Assembly: GCF_002860365.1 (NCBI RefSeq)
Contig: NZ_NMWT01000001.1
Span: forward strand, 200,921-264,920
Length of the DNA stretch: 64,000 nucleotides
Source: Bifidobacterium parmae
GTDB taxonomy: Bacteria; Actinomycetota; Actinomycetes; Actinomycetales; Bifidobacteriaceae
Direction: 5' to 3'
Under the pieces are notes generated by a model. The model did no database searches, had not been told where the DNA came from, and saw only the letters and a list, made by a program, of their open reading frames with translations. Shown piece by piece: positions 25,258 to 33,671 of the stretch (its first letter is position 1; every line of letters starts with the position of its first letter). The position numbers and the translations under genes were made by a program.

Positions 25258-26109
25258 ATGCCGCAGAACCCGCAGAGCCTGCCCGATTTCACCGAAGACG
25301 CCGGACTGAAGGACATCAAGGTCGTCGCCAGCGACATGGACTGCACGCTGCTCGCCGACAACGGCACGATGCCGCCGCGCATGGCCGAGCGCATCCTCGC
25401 GCTGGATGCCGCCGGACTCACGTTCTGCGCGGCGAGCGGACGCCCGAACTACACGCTGGCCGAGATGTTCCCCGATCTCGCCGGTCACATGGCGCTGATG
25501 TCCGACAACGGCGCGGCGATCTACTGCCGCGGCGAACTCGTCTACGAGAGCCTCATCCCCGTCGAGGAGTACCGCCGTCTGATCGACTTCACGCTCGCCG
25601 ACGGCCGCGGATGCCCCACCGTCTGCGGCCTCGAGGCGTGCTTCATCCGCTCGTGCGACAGGAAGTACGACGACTACTTCCGCACGTTCTACAAGAAGAT
25701 CGTCTACATGGACGACATCACGACGCTCGACCGCGACGTGAACAAGTACACGGTGTTCTTCCCCGGCAACGACTCCGAGGAGGTATACCGCGAGACCTAC
25801 CGCGACGCCTGGTCCGACCGCTACACGGTGACGAACGCCGGCAAGATGTGGATCGACATGATGAATCCCGGCGTCGACAAGGGCACCGGCCTCGCCCGCC
25901 TGTGCGAGCACCTTGGGGTGGATGTCAAGGACGCCTGCGCGCTCGGCGACACGTACAACGACATCCAGATGCTCGAAGCCGCCGGCCACGGCTACGTGGT
26001 GGCGAACGCCGAGGAGCATATGCGCGCCCACGCCGGCTGGATCGCCCCGAGCAACAACGACCGCGGCGTCGCCACCGTGCTCGACGCCGTGCTCGCCGCC
26101 GCGCGGTGA
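25258..26109 (+). CDS. HAD-family (Cof-type) hydrolase
   Basis: This is a 283-residue phosphatase-type hydrolase. Motif I (VVASDMDCTLLADN) has the two aspartates, followed by a C2-type cap domain and motif IV (ALGDTYNDIQMLEAAGHGYVVANA), as in Cof/YbiV sugar or cofactor phosphatases. The usual DLDGTLL reads DMDCTLL, a mild variation. GAAGGAG at 25241-25247 sets ATG 25258; an in-frame GTG nine bases earlier is too close to it. The substrate is not predictable from sequence. Confidence 0.88.
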   Translation: MPQNPQSLPDFTEDAGLKDIKVVASDMDCTLLADNGTMPPRMAERILALDAAGLTFCAASGRPNYTLAEMFPDLAGHMALMSDNGAAIYCRGELVYESLIPVEEYRRLIDFTLADGRGCPTVCGLEACFIRSCDRKYDDYFRTFYKKIVYMDDITTLDRDVNKYTVFFPGNDSEEVYRETYRDAWSDRYTVTNAGKMWIDMMNPGVDKGTGLARLCEHLGVDVKDACALGDTYNDIQMLEAAGHGYVVANAEEHMRAHAGWIAPSNNDRGVATVLDAVLAAAR

Positions 26110-26180
26110 GTGGCGCGTCCGGTACGGCCCGGCATGATCCGGCGTGGTGAGTTTCGCGTAACATTCGCCCGTACGATGAC

Positions 26181-26200
26181 ATTGTTCGATATGCAACAAT
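26181..26200. promoter_or_regulatory. Inverted repeat upstream of the MFS transporter
   Basis: ATTGTT and AACAAT form perfect 6-bp arms around an 8-bp centre (26181-26200), 31 bp before the chosen start. It may be a repressor operator for the exporter, but no regulator gene is adjacent. Confidence 0.4.
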
Positions 26201-26231
26201 CATGGTCTTGACGGACGAAAGGACGGCACGC

Positions 26232-27719
26232 ATGCGCGGACATGACGGACACGACACCCAGAACGCACGGGCGGCACGCGCGGGGGAGTCGGTGGAATCC
26301 GCCAAACGGCCCGTCGCGCCGAAACTCGTCGTCACCGTCGTCGCGCTCGCCATCCTCACGTTCCTCGGCATCCTGTCGGAAACGTCGCTCAACATCGCCT
26401 ACTCGACGCTGATGGCCGAATTCGCGATCGACGCGTCCACCGTGCAATGGCTCACCACCGGCTACCTGCTGCTGCTGTCGGTCGCGATCCCGAGCTCGCC
26501 GTTCATGGTGCGACGGTTCGCCACGAAACGGCTGTTCATCGCCGCCGTCGCGATCTTCACACTCGGCACGCTGATCGGCGCGCTCGCCGCGAGCTTCCCG
26601 ATGCTGCTCGCCGCGCGTCTCGTCATGGCGCTCGGCACCGGCATCTCGCTGCCGCTCATCACCACCATCATCCTGGAGCGTGCGCCGCTCGAACAGCGCG
26701 GCGCGATGCTCGGCATCGTGAGCCTCGTCACCTGCGCCGCGCCCGCCATCGGCCCGGTGTTCGGCGGCATCGTGATGGAATGGCTCGACTGGCATTGGAT
26801 CTTCTACGCGATGCTGCCGTTCCTCGCGGTCTCCTTCGCGCTCGGCGTCGCCACCGTGCCGGAGATCCGGCATCCGGGCGACGCGGAGCAGGCGCGCATC
26901 AGCGTGCCGTCGCTGCTGCTGGTCGCGCTCGGACTCGCGGGCCTGATCGTCGCGGTCAGCTTCTTCGCCGCGTGGAACGGCGACTGGCGGTTCTGGGCGA
27001 CGCTCGCCGCGGCCGTCGCCGTGCTCGCCGCGTTCGCCGCCATGCAGCTGACGATGGACCATCCGCTGGTCGAGGTGCGCGTGTTCGGCTATTCCGGGTT
27101 CACGCTCGGCATGCTCATCCTGCTCATGGCCTCGGGCGGCGTGCTCGGCCTCAACTTCATGCTGCCGATCCTGCTGCAACGTGGCTTCGGATTCGGCTCG
27201 CTCGTCGCCGCGCTGATCCTCCTGCCCGGCGCGGTGGTCGGCGCGATCGCCGCACCGATGATCGGCGGCGCGCTGAAGGGTCATTTCCCGCCGAAGTTCA
27301 TCCTGTTCGGCTTCCTCGGCGTCACCGTGATGGACGCGGCGATCATCGTCGCCTACCGCAACGTTGCCGCGGTGGCCGTCGCCTACGCGCTGTTCATGGC
27401 GTGCTCCGGATTCGTGCTCGTGCCCGACCAGACGCATGCGCTGAACCAGCTGCCCGCGCGGCTCAACGCGGACGGTTCCGCCGTGATGAACACGGTCCAG
27501 CAGCTCGCCGGCGCGATCGGCACCGCCGTCGCGAGCGCGCTGATCACCGAGTTCTCGGCCGCCGCCGCACGCTCCGGCGCCTCGACCGCCGAATCGTATC
27601 TGCTCGGTTTCGCGTCGAGCATGTGGCCGCTCGCCGGCATGGCCGTGTGCGGCGCCGTGCTCGCCGCGCTCATGTTCCGCTTCTCCACGCGCCGCCCGCC
27701 GGAGCTGGTTGAGGCGTGA
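26232..27719 (+). CDS. MFS transporter, DHA2 (EmrB/QacA-like) family
   Basis: This is a 495-residue multi-span membrane protein, probably a proton-coupled exporter. After a hydrophilic start of about 40 residues come about 13-14 hydrophobic helices. Family marks include the helix-1 region with LSETSLNIAYSTLM, WLTTGYLLLLS, an MVRRFATKRLF loop and the motif-C-like GPVFGGIVMEWLDWHWIF, typical of DHA2 drug or solute exporters. GAAAGGA at 26217-26223 favours ATG 26232 over the upstream ATG 26202. The substrate is unknown. Confidence 0.88.
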   Translation: MRGHDGHDTQNARAARAGESVESAKRPVAPKLVVTVVALAILTFLGILSETSLNIAYSTLMAEFAIDASTVQWLTTGYLLLLSVAIPSSPFMVRRFATKRLFIAAVAIFTLGTLIGALAASFPMLLAARLVMALGTGISLPLITTIILERAPLEQRGAMLGIVSLVTCAAPAIGPVFGGIVMEWLDWHWIFYAMLPFLAVSFALGVATVPEIRHPGDAEQARISVPSLLLVALGLAGLIVAVSFFAAWNGDWRFWATLAAAVAVLAAFAAMQLTMDHPLVEVRVFGYSGFTLGMLILLMASGGVLGLNFMLPILLQRGFGFGSLVAALILLPGAVVGAIAAPMIGGALKGHFPPKFILFGFLGVTVMDAAIIVAYRNVAAVAVAYALFMACSGFVLVPDQTHALNQLPARLNADGSAVMNTVQQLAGAIGTAVASALITEFSAAAARSGASTAESYLLGFASSMWPLAGMAVCGAVLAALMFRFSTRRPPELVEA

Positions 27720-27816
27720 GTTTCGCGCGTCGCGCGTGTGTGGTGTGCGAGGCGCGTTCACCGATTGTTCATGTCGCGTGACGTCGGGCCGGTGGGTCCG
27801 ATGCGATGATGAAGGC

Positions 27817-28728
27817 ATGGACGAAGGATTCGACGGCGATGACGCGCGGAATCGTGACGGTGTGGCAGGCCGTGCGGCGACGCCCGCCGGCGATGCGGTG
27901 ACGTCCGCCGACCGCGCGGCGTTGCGGCGCATCCGCGTCAGGGCGTCGATCTGGCTGGCGGCGTTCCTCGCGCTGCTGGCGTGCGCGGTCGCGGCGGGCG
28001 CGGACCGCGCAGGCGCGACCCCGCTCGGCCGCGTCTATCCGTGGCTCGCCATCGTCGCGTTCGTCGTCGGCGTGGGCGCGTTGACGTACCTCATCGGATG
28101 GCGGCGTGCGGCCGCCCTGATCCGTGACGCGGAGGACGGCGACCGCGTGGCCGCCGCGTACCTGCGTCGCGGCCCGCAGCTGGGAACGGTCGACTGGTGG
28201 TGGACGCAGCCGCCGGTGCGCCCGTCGTCGGAGCGCCGCCGCGTGCTCGCGCTCGGCGCGATCCAGCTCGTCGCGGCCGCGCTGCTTCTGGGAATCGACG
28301 TGGCGTTGGCCGTGTCCGGCGTGTTCGCGGACGCCGGCATGAGCGGCTTCCCGCTCGCCATCGCGCTGTCGTGCGTGCCGCTGATCGCCGTCGGCGCGTG
28401 GTGCGTGGCGTTCCGGTTCCATCCGACCGAGCGTCGCGTCCGCACGTTGCGGCGCATGCAATGGGCGCTGTTCGCGTACGGATTGGTCGGATTGGCGGTC
28501 GTGGGGTTGCTCTCGCGCGGCGTCGCGGCCTGTGCGGCGTATACGACGGTGGTCGTGTTCGCGGGGAGCGTGTCGCGCGCGGTGACGCCGATCGCGCGGA
28601 TGGCGCTGCCGGACCATGTGGTCGTCGCCGATACGCGCGCCGCCATCGACGAGGACATCGCGCGCCGCGTCCGCGCCGAAGCGCAGGTTCCCTCCGTATG
28701 GTCCGGGCGAAGCGCGAACGCCGCCTGA
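27817..28728 (+). CDS. Polytopic membrane protein of unknown function
   Basis: This is a 303-residue protein with an acidic/Arg-rich soluble start, then six predicted helices (about residues 50-70, 79-103, 145-175, 180-205, 215-235 and 238-260) and a short charged tail. No family motif is recognised. There is no ribosome site; GATGAT at 27805-27810 lies 6 nt before ATG 27817, matching other candidate leaderless starts in the window. It overlaps the start of a tiny membrane ORF downstream. Confidence 0.65.
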   Translation: MDEGFDGDDARNRDGVAGRAATPAGDAVTSADRAALRRIRVRASIWLAAFLALLACAVAAGADRAGATPLGRVYPWLAIVAFVVGVGALTYLIGWRRAAALIRDAEDGDRVAAAYLRRGPQLGTVDWWWTQPPVRPSSERRRVLALGAIQLVAAALLLGIDVALAVSGVFADAGMSGFPLAIALSCVPLIAVGAWCVAFRFHPTERRVRTLRRMQWALFAYGLVGLAVVGLLSRGVAACAAYTTVVVFAGSVSRAVTPIARMALPDHVVVADTRAAIDEDIARRVRAEAQVPSVWSGRSANAA

Positions 28729-28808
28729 TGCTGCGGTATGCGCTGGTGGTCGTCGGATTCCTGGTGATATTGGGTGTTGCCGTAGCGGTGAAGATGCTGC
28801 TGGGGTAG
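28698..28808 (+). CDS. Small single-helix membrane peptide (candidate)
   Basis: A 36-residue frame starts at ATG 28698 inside the preceding gene, or at ATG 28728 overlapping its stop as ATGA. It has a basic start (MVRAKRERR) and one hydrophobic helix (YALVVVGFLVILGVAVAV). Overlap with the polytopic membrane gene suggests translational coupling. No homology can be judged; it could be a chance frame, but the charge-then-helix pattern fits a real small membrane protein. Confidence 0.45.
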   Translation: MVRAKRERRLMLRYALVVVGFLVILGVAVAVKMLLG

Positions 28809-28928
28809 GGGATTGCCTTGGGCATCCGGGACTGTTCGGAATCGCTTGCGATTGCTTGGGATTACTGGGTTTTTCGGGGTCGGGCCCGGGGCTTCGTCAC
28901 GAGGGGCGAAAGCGCGACACGCCGAGGG

Positions 28929-28956
28929 TTGCGTGAGTCGCGGATATCGGTAATAT
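28929..28956 (+). promoter_or_regulatory. Promoter of the tRNA-Asp gene
   Basis: TTGCGT (28929-28934), a 16-bp spacer and TAATAT (28951-28956) lie about 35 bp before the mature tRNA. Confidence 0.65.
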
Positions 28957-28990
28957 ATCTACTCGTGCTTGCACAGCGCAAGTGCGAAAC

Positions 28991-29067
28991 GGCCGCGTAG
29001 CTCAGTTGGTTAGAGCGCCGCCCTGTCACGGCGGAGGTCGCCGGTTCAAGTCCGGTCGTGGTCGCCA
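28991..29067 (+). tRNA. tRNA-Asp (anticodon GTC)
   Basis: This is a 77-nt cloverleaf. The acceptor GGCCGCG pairs with CGTGGTC (two G-T wobbles), the D-arm has AGTTGGTTA, the anticodon stem CCGCC/GGCGG encloses CTGTCAC (anticodon GTC), and the T-arm has GTTCAAGTC. CCA is encoded at 29065-29067. A strong terminator follows immediately. Confidence 0.95.
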
Positions 29068-29070
29068 AAG

Positions 29071-29104
29071 AAAGCCCCGTCATTGCGACGGGGCTTTCGT
29101 GTTT
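29071..29104 (+). terminator. Terminator of tRNA-Asp
   Basis: The perfect arms 29071-29081 and 29087-29097 (AAAGCCCCGTC and complement) enclose a 5-base loop, followed by a T-rich tail with TTTT at 29102-29105. Confidence 0.9.
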
Positions 29105-29129
29105 TCGCGCGTCCAAACTCCCATAACTC

Positions 29130-29215
29130 CCATGGTGCGGTAAATCCGCCATGGTGCGGTGGCGGAAAATGGCTATTTTCCGCCGATATGGAGATTGTGT
29201 GTTACCGCACCATGG
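29130..29215. repeat. Nested inverted-repeat element of 86 bp
   Basis: The outer arms CCATGGTGCGGTAA (29130-29143) and TTACCGCACCATGG (29202-29215) are perfect over 14 bp. A third copy of CCATGGTGCGGT lies at 29149-29160. A perfect inner hairpin GGCGGAAAAT/ATTTTCCGCC occupies 29161-29184. It sits just past the ROK kinase stop and could terminate that gene, but the layered structure resembles a small mobile palindrome. Confidence 0.8.
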
Positions 29216-29227
29216 GGAATCCGGGGC

Positions 29228-30178
29228 TTATCGCAGGGCGAGGTTGGCGGCGCCGATGAGGCCGGCGTCCTGGCCGGCGGTGGCGGCGACGATCTTCGCG
29301 TGGCTGCGGTAGGCGCTGCCTTCGAGGAATCGGGCGTAGTTGTAGCGGGCCGGCTCGAGCAGGATGTCGCCGACGGCCACGACGCCGCCGCCGATCACGA
29401 ACAGGTCCGGATCGAGCACGGCCGCGGTGGCGGCCATCGTGCGTCCCAGCCATTCGCCGATCTTGCCGAACGCGTACAGGCCGAGCTCGTCGCCCTCCTG
29501 CGCGGCCTGGGAGACCATCGGCCCCTCCAGCTTGTTCACGTCGCCGCCGCACAGCTCCAGCAGACGCTTCGCGTCCTGCGGGCGGCGGCGCACGGCGGAC
29601 TTGGCGAAGTTCTCGAGCGAGGTGCCGGACGTGTAGCGCTCGGCGCAGCCGCGCAGGCCGCAGCCGCAGTGGTCGCCGTCCGGGACCATCGGCAGGTGGC
29701 CGAGTTCGGCGGCCATGCCGAACGAGCCGCGGTACAGTTCGCCGTTGATGACGATCGCGCCGCCGAGGCCGGTGCCGACGGTGAGCGCCACCATGTTGCG
29801 GCTGCCCTGGCCGGCGCCGTGCACGAATTCGCCCCAGCCGGCGCAGTTCGCGTCGTTCTCGACGACGACCGGCACGGCGTGGTCGATGAGCGCGCCCACG
29901 TGCTCGGACAGGTTGTAGTCGATCCACGCGGGGATGTTCGCGGCGAAGGTCAGGGTCTTGCGGTCCGCGGCGACGTTGCCGGCCGCGGAGATGCCGATCG
30001 CCTGGATGTCGGTGTGGCCGGCGGCGACGGCCTCGCGGTAGATCTCGGCGATGTGCTGGTTGATGGCGTCGGCGTCCATCGGCGTGGGCACGCGCCAACG
30101 CTGGATGATGCTATCGTTTTCATCGCACACGGCGCCCGCGATCTTCGTTCCTCCGATATCGATGGCCAGCGTGGTCAT
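29228..30178 (-). CDS. ROK-family sugar kinase (glucokinase-like)
   Basis: This 316-residue cytosolic kinase phosphorylates a hexose with ATP. The N-terminal phosphate loop is AIDIGGTKIAG, followed by VVVENDANCAGWGE (catalytic Asp), GTGLGGAIVING and AAELGHLPM. The ROK zinc site HCGCGLRGCAE is intact. Residues near the C-terminus (FVIGGGVVAVGDILL) complete the fold. AAGGAG on the coding strand supports ATG 30178; frames running further upstream lack a site. It is divergent from the KDG kinase gene. The exact sugar (glucose or another hexose) is not certain. Confidence 0.9.
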   Translation of the reverse strand: MTTLAIDIGGTKIAGAVCDENDSIIQRWRVPTPMDADAINQHIAEIYREAVAAGHTDIQAIGISAAGNVAADRKTLTFAANIPAWIDYNLSEHVGALIDHAVPVVVENDANCAGWGEFVHGAGQGSRNMVALTVGTGLGGAIVINGELYRGSFGMAAELGHLPMVPDGDHCGCGLRGCAERYTSGTSLENFAKSAVRRRPQDAKRLLELCGGDVNKLEGPMVSQAAQEGDELGLYAFGKIGEWLGRTMAATAAVLDPDLFVIGGGVVAVGDILLEPARYNYARFLEGSAYRSHAKIVAATAGQDAGLIGAANLALR

Positions 30179-30711
30179 GGTGTTCTCCTTCGATCGATTC
30201 CTAACGCTGTAGACATTGAAAAGCATAACGTTTGCATCTGACGTAGCGGCATTGCGAAACGCACGTTCTGTCCGTATATTGGCACGTTCTGTTGCAATGT
30301 GATGACTGGGAGCGTTCACAGCAAACGAACTCGCACAGGAACAATCAGCAAACGATTGCATACGTGGTTCGGCCACTCTCGTCAGGGAGGCAAGGGGGAG
30401 CCGGGGGCGGAGAAGGAGGGCTCTTTGCGGGATTTGCATCGGGGATTGCAGAGCGGGTTGCATCAGGGCGCGGTCGTCCGGAATCCCGTGGGAGGCGTTG
30501 CGGCCGTTGGGATGAGGGCGGCCGTGCGACTCAATTCGGATGGAACGCGCGGCATGCCGGGTGAAACGAATGGCAACTTATTCCGCGAATCATCCGCGGC
30601 CCCATACTCTGAAGACACAACGACGACGAAGGTCCCGGACGAAGCGGTCGGGGCCCGGCAACGACGACGACCATAACCATAACGACGACCAATCAGGAAA
30701 CGAGGTGTGCG
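30179..30711. promoter_or_regulatory. Divergent control region between the ROK kinase and kdgK
   Basis: These 533 bp carry no convincing gene. Two related motifs, AACGTTTGCAT (about 30229) and GCAAACGATTGCAT (about 30347), resemble LacI-type half-sites (CGTTTGC/GCAAACG). The rest is purine-rich sequence (GGGGGAGCCGGGGGCGGAG region) without clear structure. Confidence 0.4.
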
Positions 30712-31722
30712 ATGGAGACCGGCAATGATTTCCGCGTTCCCGGCATACGACCAGGCGGCGTGCTCCTCGCCGGCGAGGCGATGGGCCTGTTCACTGCGGG
30801 GCAGGAAGGCCCGTGCAGCAGCGTCGGCATGTTCCAGGCCTCCGTGGCCGGCGCCGAACTCAACGTGGCCATCGGCCTCAAACGGCTCGGCCAGAACCCG
30901 CGCTACCTGACCCGCGTGGGCGACGACCCGCTCGGCGTCCGCATCCGCCTGCTCATGGAGGCCGAGAAGCTCGACACCTCCCTGCTGACCGTCGACGCCG
31001 ATCACCACACCGGATTCATGATGAAGACCCGCGAGCACGTGGGCGACCCGAAGACCTACTACTACCGCAAAGGCTCCGCCGCCTCCACGCTCAGCGGCGA
31101 CGACGTCAACAGAGTCGACCCCGCCGGCCTGTCCCTGGTCCACCTGACCGGCATCCTGCCGCCGCTCTCCCCGTCGACGATGGACGCCGCCGAGGCGCTC
31201 GTCGTCTACGCCAGGCGGCACAACCTGTTCCTCTCCTTCGACCCGAACCTGCGCCCCGCGCTGTGGATGAGCGAGACCGTGATGAAGTCCACGCTGCGCC
31301 GGCTCGCCGCGCAGTCCGACCTCGTCCTGCCCGGCATCGGCGAAGGCCGCGAACTGTTCGGCGTCGACGACGTCGAATCGATCGGCAAGGCGTTCATCGA
31401 CAACGGCGCGCGCTGCGTCGTCGTCAAGGACGGTCCGCGTGGCGCCTACGCGACCGACGGCAAGGACGGCGTCTACGTGCCCGGCTTCGTCGTCGACCAC
31501 GTGGTCGACACGGTCGGCGCCGGCGACGGCTTCGCCGCCGGACTCCTCTCCGCGCTGCTCGAAGGCCACACCATCGCCACCGCGATGGAGCGCGCCTGCG
31601 CGGTCGGCGCGATGCAGACGCAGGTCGTCTCCGACAACGAGGGACTGCCTACCATCACCGCACTCGACGAATTCATGATGCTGCACGACCGCGCGCCGCT
31701 GCGCGAGACCGTCCTCGTGTGA
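30712..31722 (+). CDS. kdgK: 2-keto-3-deoxygluconate kinase, PfkB family
   Basis: This is a 336-residue ribokinase-like enzyme. The motifs are AGAELNVAIGLKRLGQNPRYLTRVGDD in the substrate domain (cited in part), FMMKTREHVGDPKTYYYRKGSAAS typical of KDG kinases, and the C-terminal DTVGAGDGFAAGLLSALLEG with the catalytic Asp. It phosphorylates 2-keto-3-deoxygluconate to KDPG, the substrate of the aldolase encoded 106 bp downstream. That pairing makes KDG kinase more likely than another PfkB activity. GAGGTG precedes ATG 30712. Confidence 0.85.
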   Translation: METGNDFRVPGIRPGGVLLAGEAMGLFTAGQEGPCSSVGMFQASVAGAELNVAIGLKRLGQNPRYLTRVGDDPLGVRIRLLMEAEKLDTSLLTVDADHHTGFMMKTREHVGDPKTYYYRKGSAASTLSGDDVNRVDPAGLSLVHLTGILPPLSPSTMDAAEALVVYARRHNLFLSFDPNLRPALWMSETVMKSTLRRLAAQSDLVLPGIGEGRELFGVDDVESIGKAFIDNGARCVVVKDGPRGAYATDGKDGVYVPGFVVDHVVDTVGAGDGFAAGLLSALLEGHTIATAMERACAVGAMQTQVVSDNEGLPTITALDEFMMLHDRAPLRETVLV

Positions 31723-31828
31723 CGCGTCCGCGCCTCACCCGCGCATCATCCACCCATATGATCCGCAATCGCAACCCGCAACCACAACACGACCAACGGC
31801 CATAGGCCTTCAAGCAAAGGAGCCCGTC

Positions 31829-32512
31829 ATGAGCACCGCAGTCCTCGAACCCACCCTCACCACCCTGTCCGACAAGCAGGCCACCATCGACACGATGTCG
31901 CGTCTCGGCGTCGTTCCGCTCGTCACCCTGAACGACGTGGACGAGGCCATCCCGCTCGCCCACGCCCTCGCCGACGGCGGCGTGCCGATCGCCGAGGTCA
32001 CGTTCCGATCCGAAGCCGCCCTCGCCGGCATGGCCCGCATCCACGATTACGTGCCCGAGGTCATGCTCATCGCCGGCACCGTGCATAGCGTTGAGCAGGC
32101 GCGTCAGGCCGTCGCCGCCGGCTGCATCGGCATCGTCACCCCGTCCTTCGACGAGCGCGTCGTCGACTGGTGCCTCGACAGCGACGTGCTCGTCCTGCCC
32201 GGCACCGCCGTCCCCTCCGACATCGAGAAGGCCTACGACCGCGGTCTGCGCTACGCGAAGTTCTTCCCGGCCGAGGCGTACGGCGGCGTGAAGACCCTCA
32301 AGGCGCTCGCCGGCCCGTTCGCCGAGATGAACTTCCTGCCCACCGGCGGCGTGAACCTGAAGAACGTGGCCGACTACGCGGCGCTGAGGAACGTGTTCGC
32401 CGTCGGCGGCAGCTTCCCGGTGCCGTCCGCCGCGCAGAAGATCGGCGACTGGGCGGCCGTCGCGCAGGCGTGCCGCGCCGCGCGCGAGGCCGTCGCCGCC
32501 GCCCGCGCCTGA
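31829..32512 (+). CDS. eda: 2-keto-3-deoxy-6-phosphogluconate aldolase
   Basis: This 227-residue class I aldolase cleaves KDPG to pyruvate and glyceraldehyde-3-phosphate. Visible motifs are VPLVTLNDVDEAI, the substrate motif EVTFRSEAAL (usually TLRT/TFRT), AGTVHSVEQARQAVAAG, PGTAVPSDIEKA and the Schiff-base lysine K144 in RYAKFFPAE. AAAGGAG precedes the ATG. It lies between KDG kinase and a sugar isomerase gene and completes the KDG branch. The branch is notable in an organism type that normally ferments hexoses by the phosphoketolase shunt. Confidence 0.9.
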   Translation: MSTAVLEPTLTTLSDKQATIDTMSRLGVVPLVTLNDVDEAIPLAHALADGGVPIAEVTFRSEAALAGMARIHDYVPEVMLIAGTVHSVEQARQAVAAGCIGIVTPSFDERVVDWCLDSDVLVLPGTAVPSDIEKAYDRGLRYAKFFPAEAYGGVKTLKALAGPFAEMNFLPTGGVNLKNVADYAALRNVFAVGGSFPVPSAAQKIGDWAAVAQACRAAREAVAAARA

Positions 32513-32554
32513 CCGGAGCCGCGCGCGGGACCGGTCCGTGCGCCCCCACAGACT

Positions 32555-32621
32555 TGCCGGCGTCGTGACGAGCGAGGACGCACCCCTGCCTTTTTGGTCC
32601 TCGCCCGTCGCGGCGCCGGCA
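32555..32621 (+). promoter_or_regulatory. Long imperfect hairpin between eda and the isomerase gene
   Basis: The 25-nt arms (32555-32579 and 32597-32621) pair at 22 positions, plus wobble pairs, around a 17-nt loop containing CTTTTT. It could be an intra-operon terminator/attenuator or an mRNA processing element. Confidence 0.6.
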
Positions 32622-32670
32622 TTCCAATGCCCGAAGACACCACCCGCAATGCATCACAGGAGACGATACG

Positions 32671-33510
32671 ATGATCAATTTCGGCGTTCGCGGCCATGAC
32701 GTGCCGTTCGACGGCACCCCCGAGGACCTGGCGCGAGGCATCGCGGCCACCGGCGCGCACAACGTGCAGTTCGCGCTCAACGCGCTCTTCCCGGACCTCA
32801 AGTCCGGGGCGAAGGAGATCAATCCCGGCATGGGCACGTACTTCCGCCGCGTGCTCGACGAGCAGGGCGTGCGGATCGCCGTGCTCAGCTGCTACATCAA
32901 CATGATCCACCCCGATCCCGCCACGCGCGAGACGCTGCTCGAGAAGTTCGAGGCGTACCTGCGCCACGCGAAGTACTTCGGCGCGCCGATGGTCGCCAGC
33001 GAGACCGGCTCCGTGCTCGAGACGCTCGGCGTGTACACGGAACGCAACTTCACCGAGGACGTCTACCTCGACACGGTCGGCGTGATCCGCCGGCTCGTCG
33101 CCGCGGGCGAGCGGTACTCGACGCTCGTCGGCATCGAACCGGGCCGCAACCACCCGATCCACGACCTCGCCACGATCGAACGGCTGATCCGCGACATCGA
33201 CTCGCCGTGGATGGGCATCGTGCTCGACCCGTCCGTGCTCATCGACGGCGAGACGTACGACAGCCAGATCGACCTGATCGAGGAGGCGTTCTCCCGCTTC
33301 GGCGACCGCATCGTCGCCATGCACCTCAAGGACTTCCGCCCGGTGCCCGGACAGCTGGAGCTCGACATGGTGGACATCGGCGAAGGCGTGATGCGCGTCG
33401 CCGACGCGCTCGCCGTCGTCGAACGGTACCGGCCGTACCTGCCGGTCATCACCGAGGAGACCAAGGGCGAGGCGATCGCGCGCGCCATCGCACGGTACAA
33501 GGGCGTGTGA
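32671..33510 (+). CDS. Sugar phosphate isomerase/epimerase-family TIM-barrel protein
   Basis: This is a 279-residue AP-endonuclease-2-type barrel. Metal-binding positions are suggested by VASETGS, VGIEPGRNH, IVLDPSVLI and AMHLKDFRP (Glu, His, Asp, His/Lys order), with a terminal EETKGEAIARA. Members isomerise or epimerise sugars and sugar acids; the substrate here is unknown, but its place after kdgK-eda suggests uronate or deoxyketo-sugar metabolism. AGGAG precedes ATG 32671. The next gene begins after an operator-like region. Confidence 0.8.
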   Translation: MINFGVRGHDVPFDGTPEDLARGIAATGAHNVQFALNALFPDLKSGAKEINPGMGTYFRRVLDEQGVRIAVLSCYINMIHPDPATRETLLEKFEAYLRHAKYFGAPMVASETGSVLETLGVYTERNFTEDVYLDTVGVIRRLVAAGERYSTLVGIEPGRNHPIHDLATIERLIRDIDSPWMGIVLDPSVLIDGETYDSQIDLIEEAFSRFGDRIVAMHLKDFRPVPGQLELDMVDIGEGVMRVADALAVVERYRPYLPVITEETKGEAIARAIARYKGV

Positions 33511-33529
33511 TGGAAATTATGCAACACGC

Positions 33530-33575
33530 TGGAAATTGATTTCCATCTTTGCTGGAAACGTTGTATAGTATTCCA
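33530..33575. promoter_or_regulatory. Promoter/operator region of the GH105 operon
   Basis: A perfect palindrome TGGAAATTGATTTCCA (33530-33545) is followed by a second TGGAAA...TTCCA pair (33553-33558, 33571-33575) that brackets the -10 candidate TATAGT (33564-33569). The same half-sites recur before the LacI gene and before the transporter genes, so this is probably a LacI-type operator. Confidence 0.65.
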
Positions 33576-33671
33576 TGAAAGCGAAAACCTCCAATCTCCA
33601 TCGCTTTCCCGTCGGCAAACGGGATCACTGCCGATCCACGCCGGCGCCATATACACCAGAAACGAGGATCC

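Noticed and set aside
30299-30676. A small protein in the ROK-kdgK spacer
   Set aside because: Two overlapping frames exist but neither has a ribosome site, domain, or typical codon use; treated as control region.
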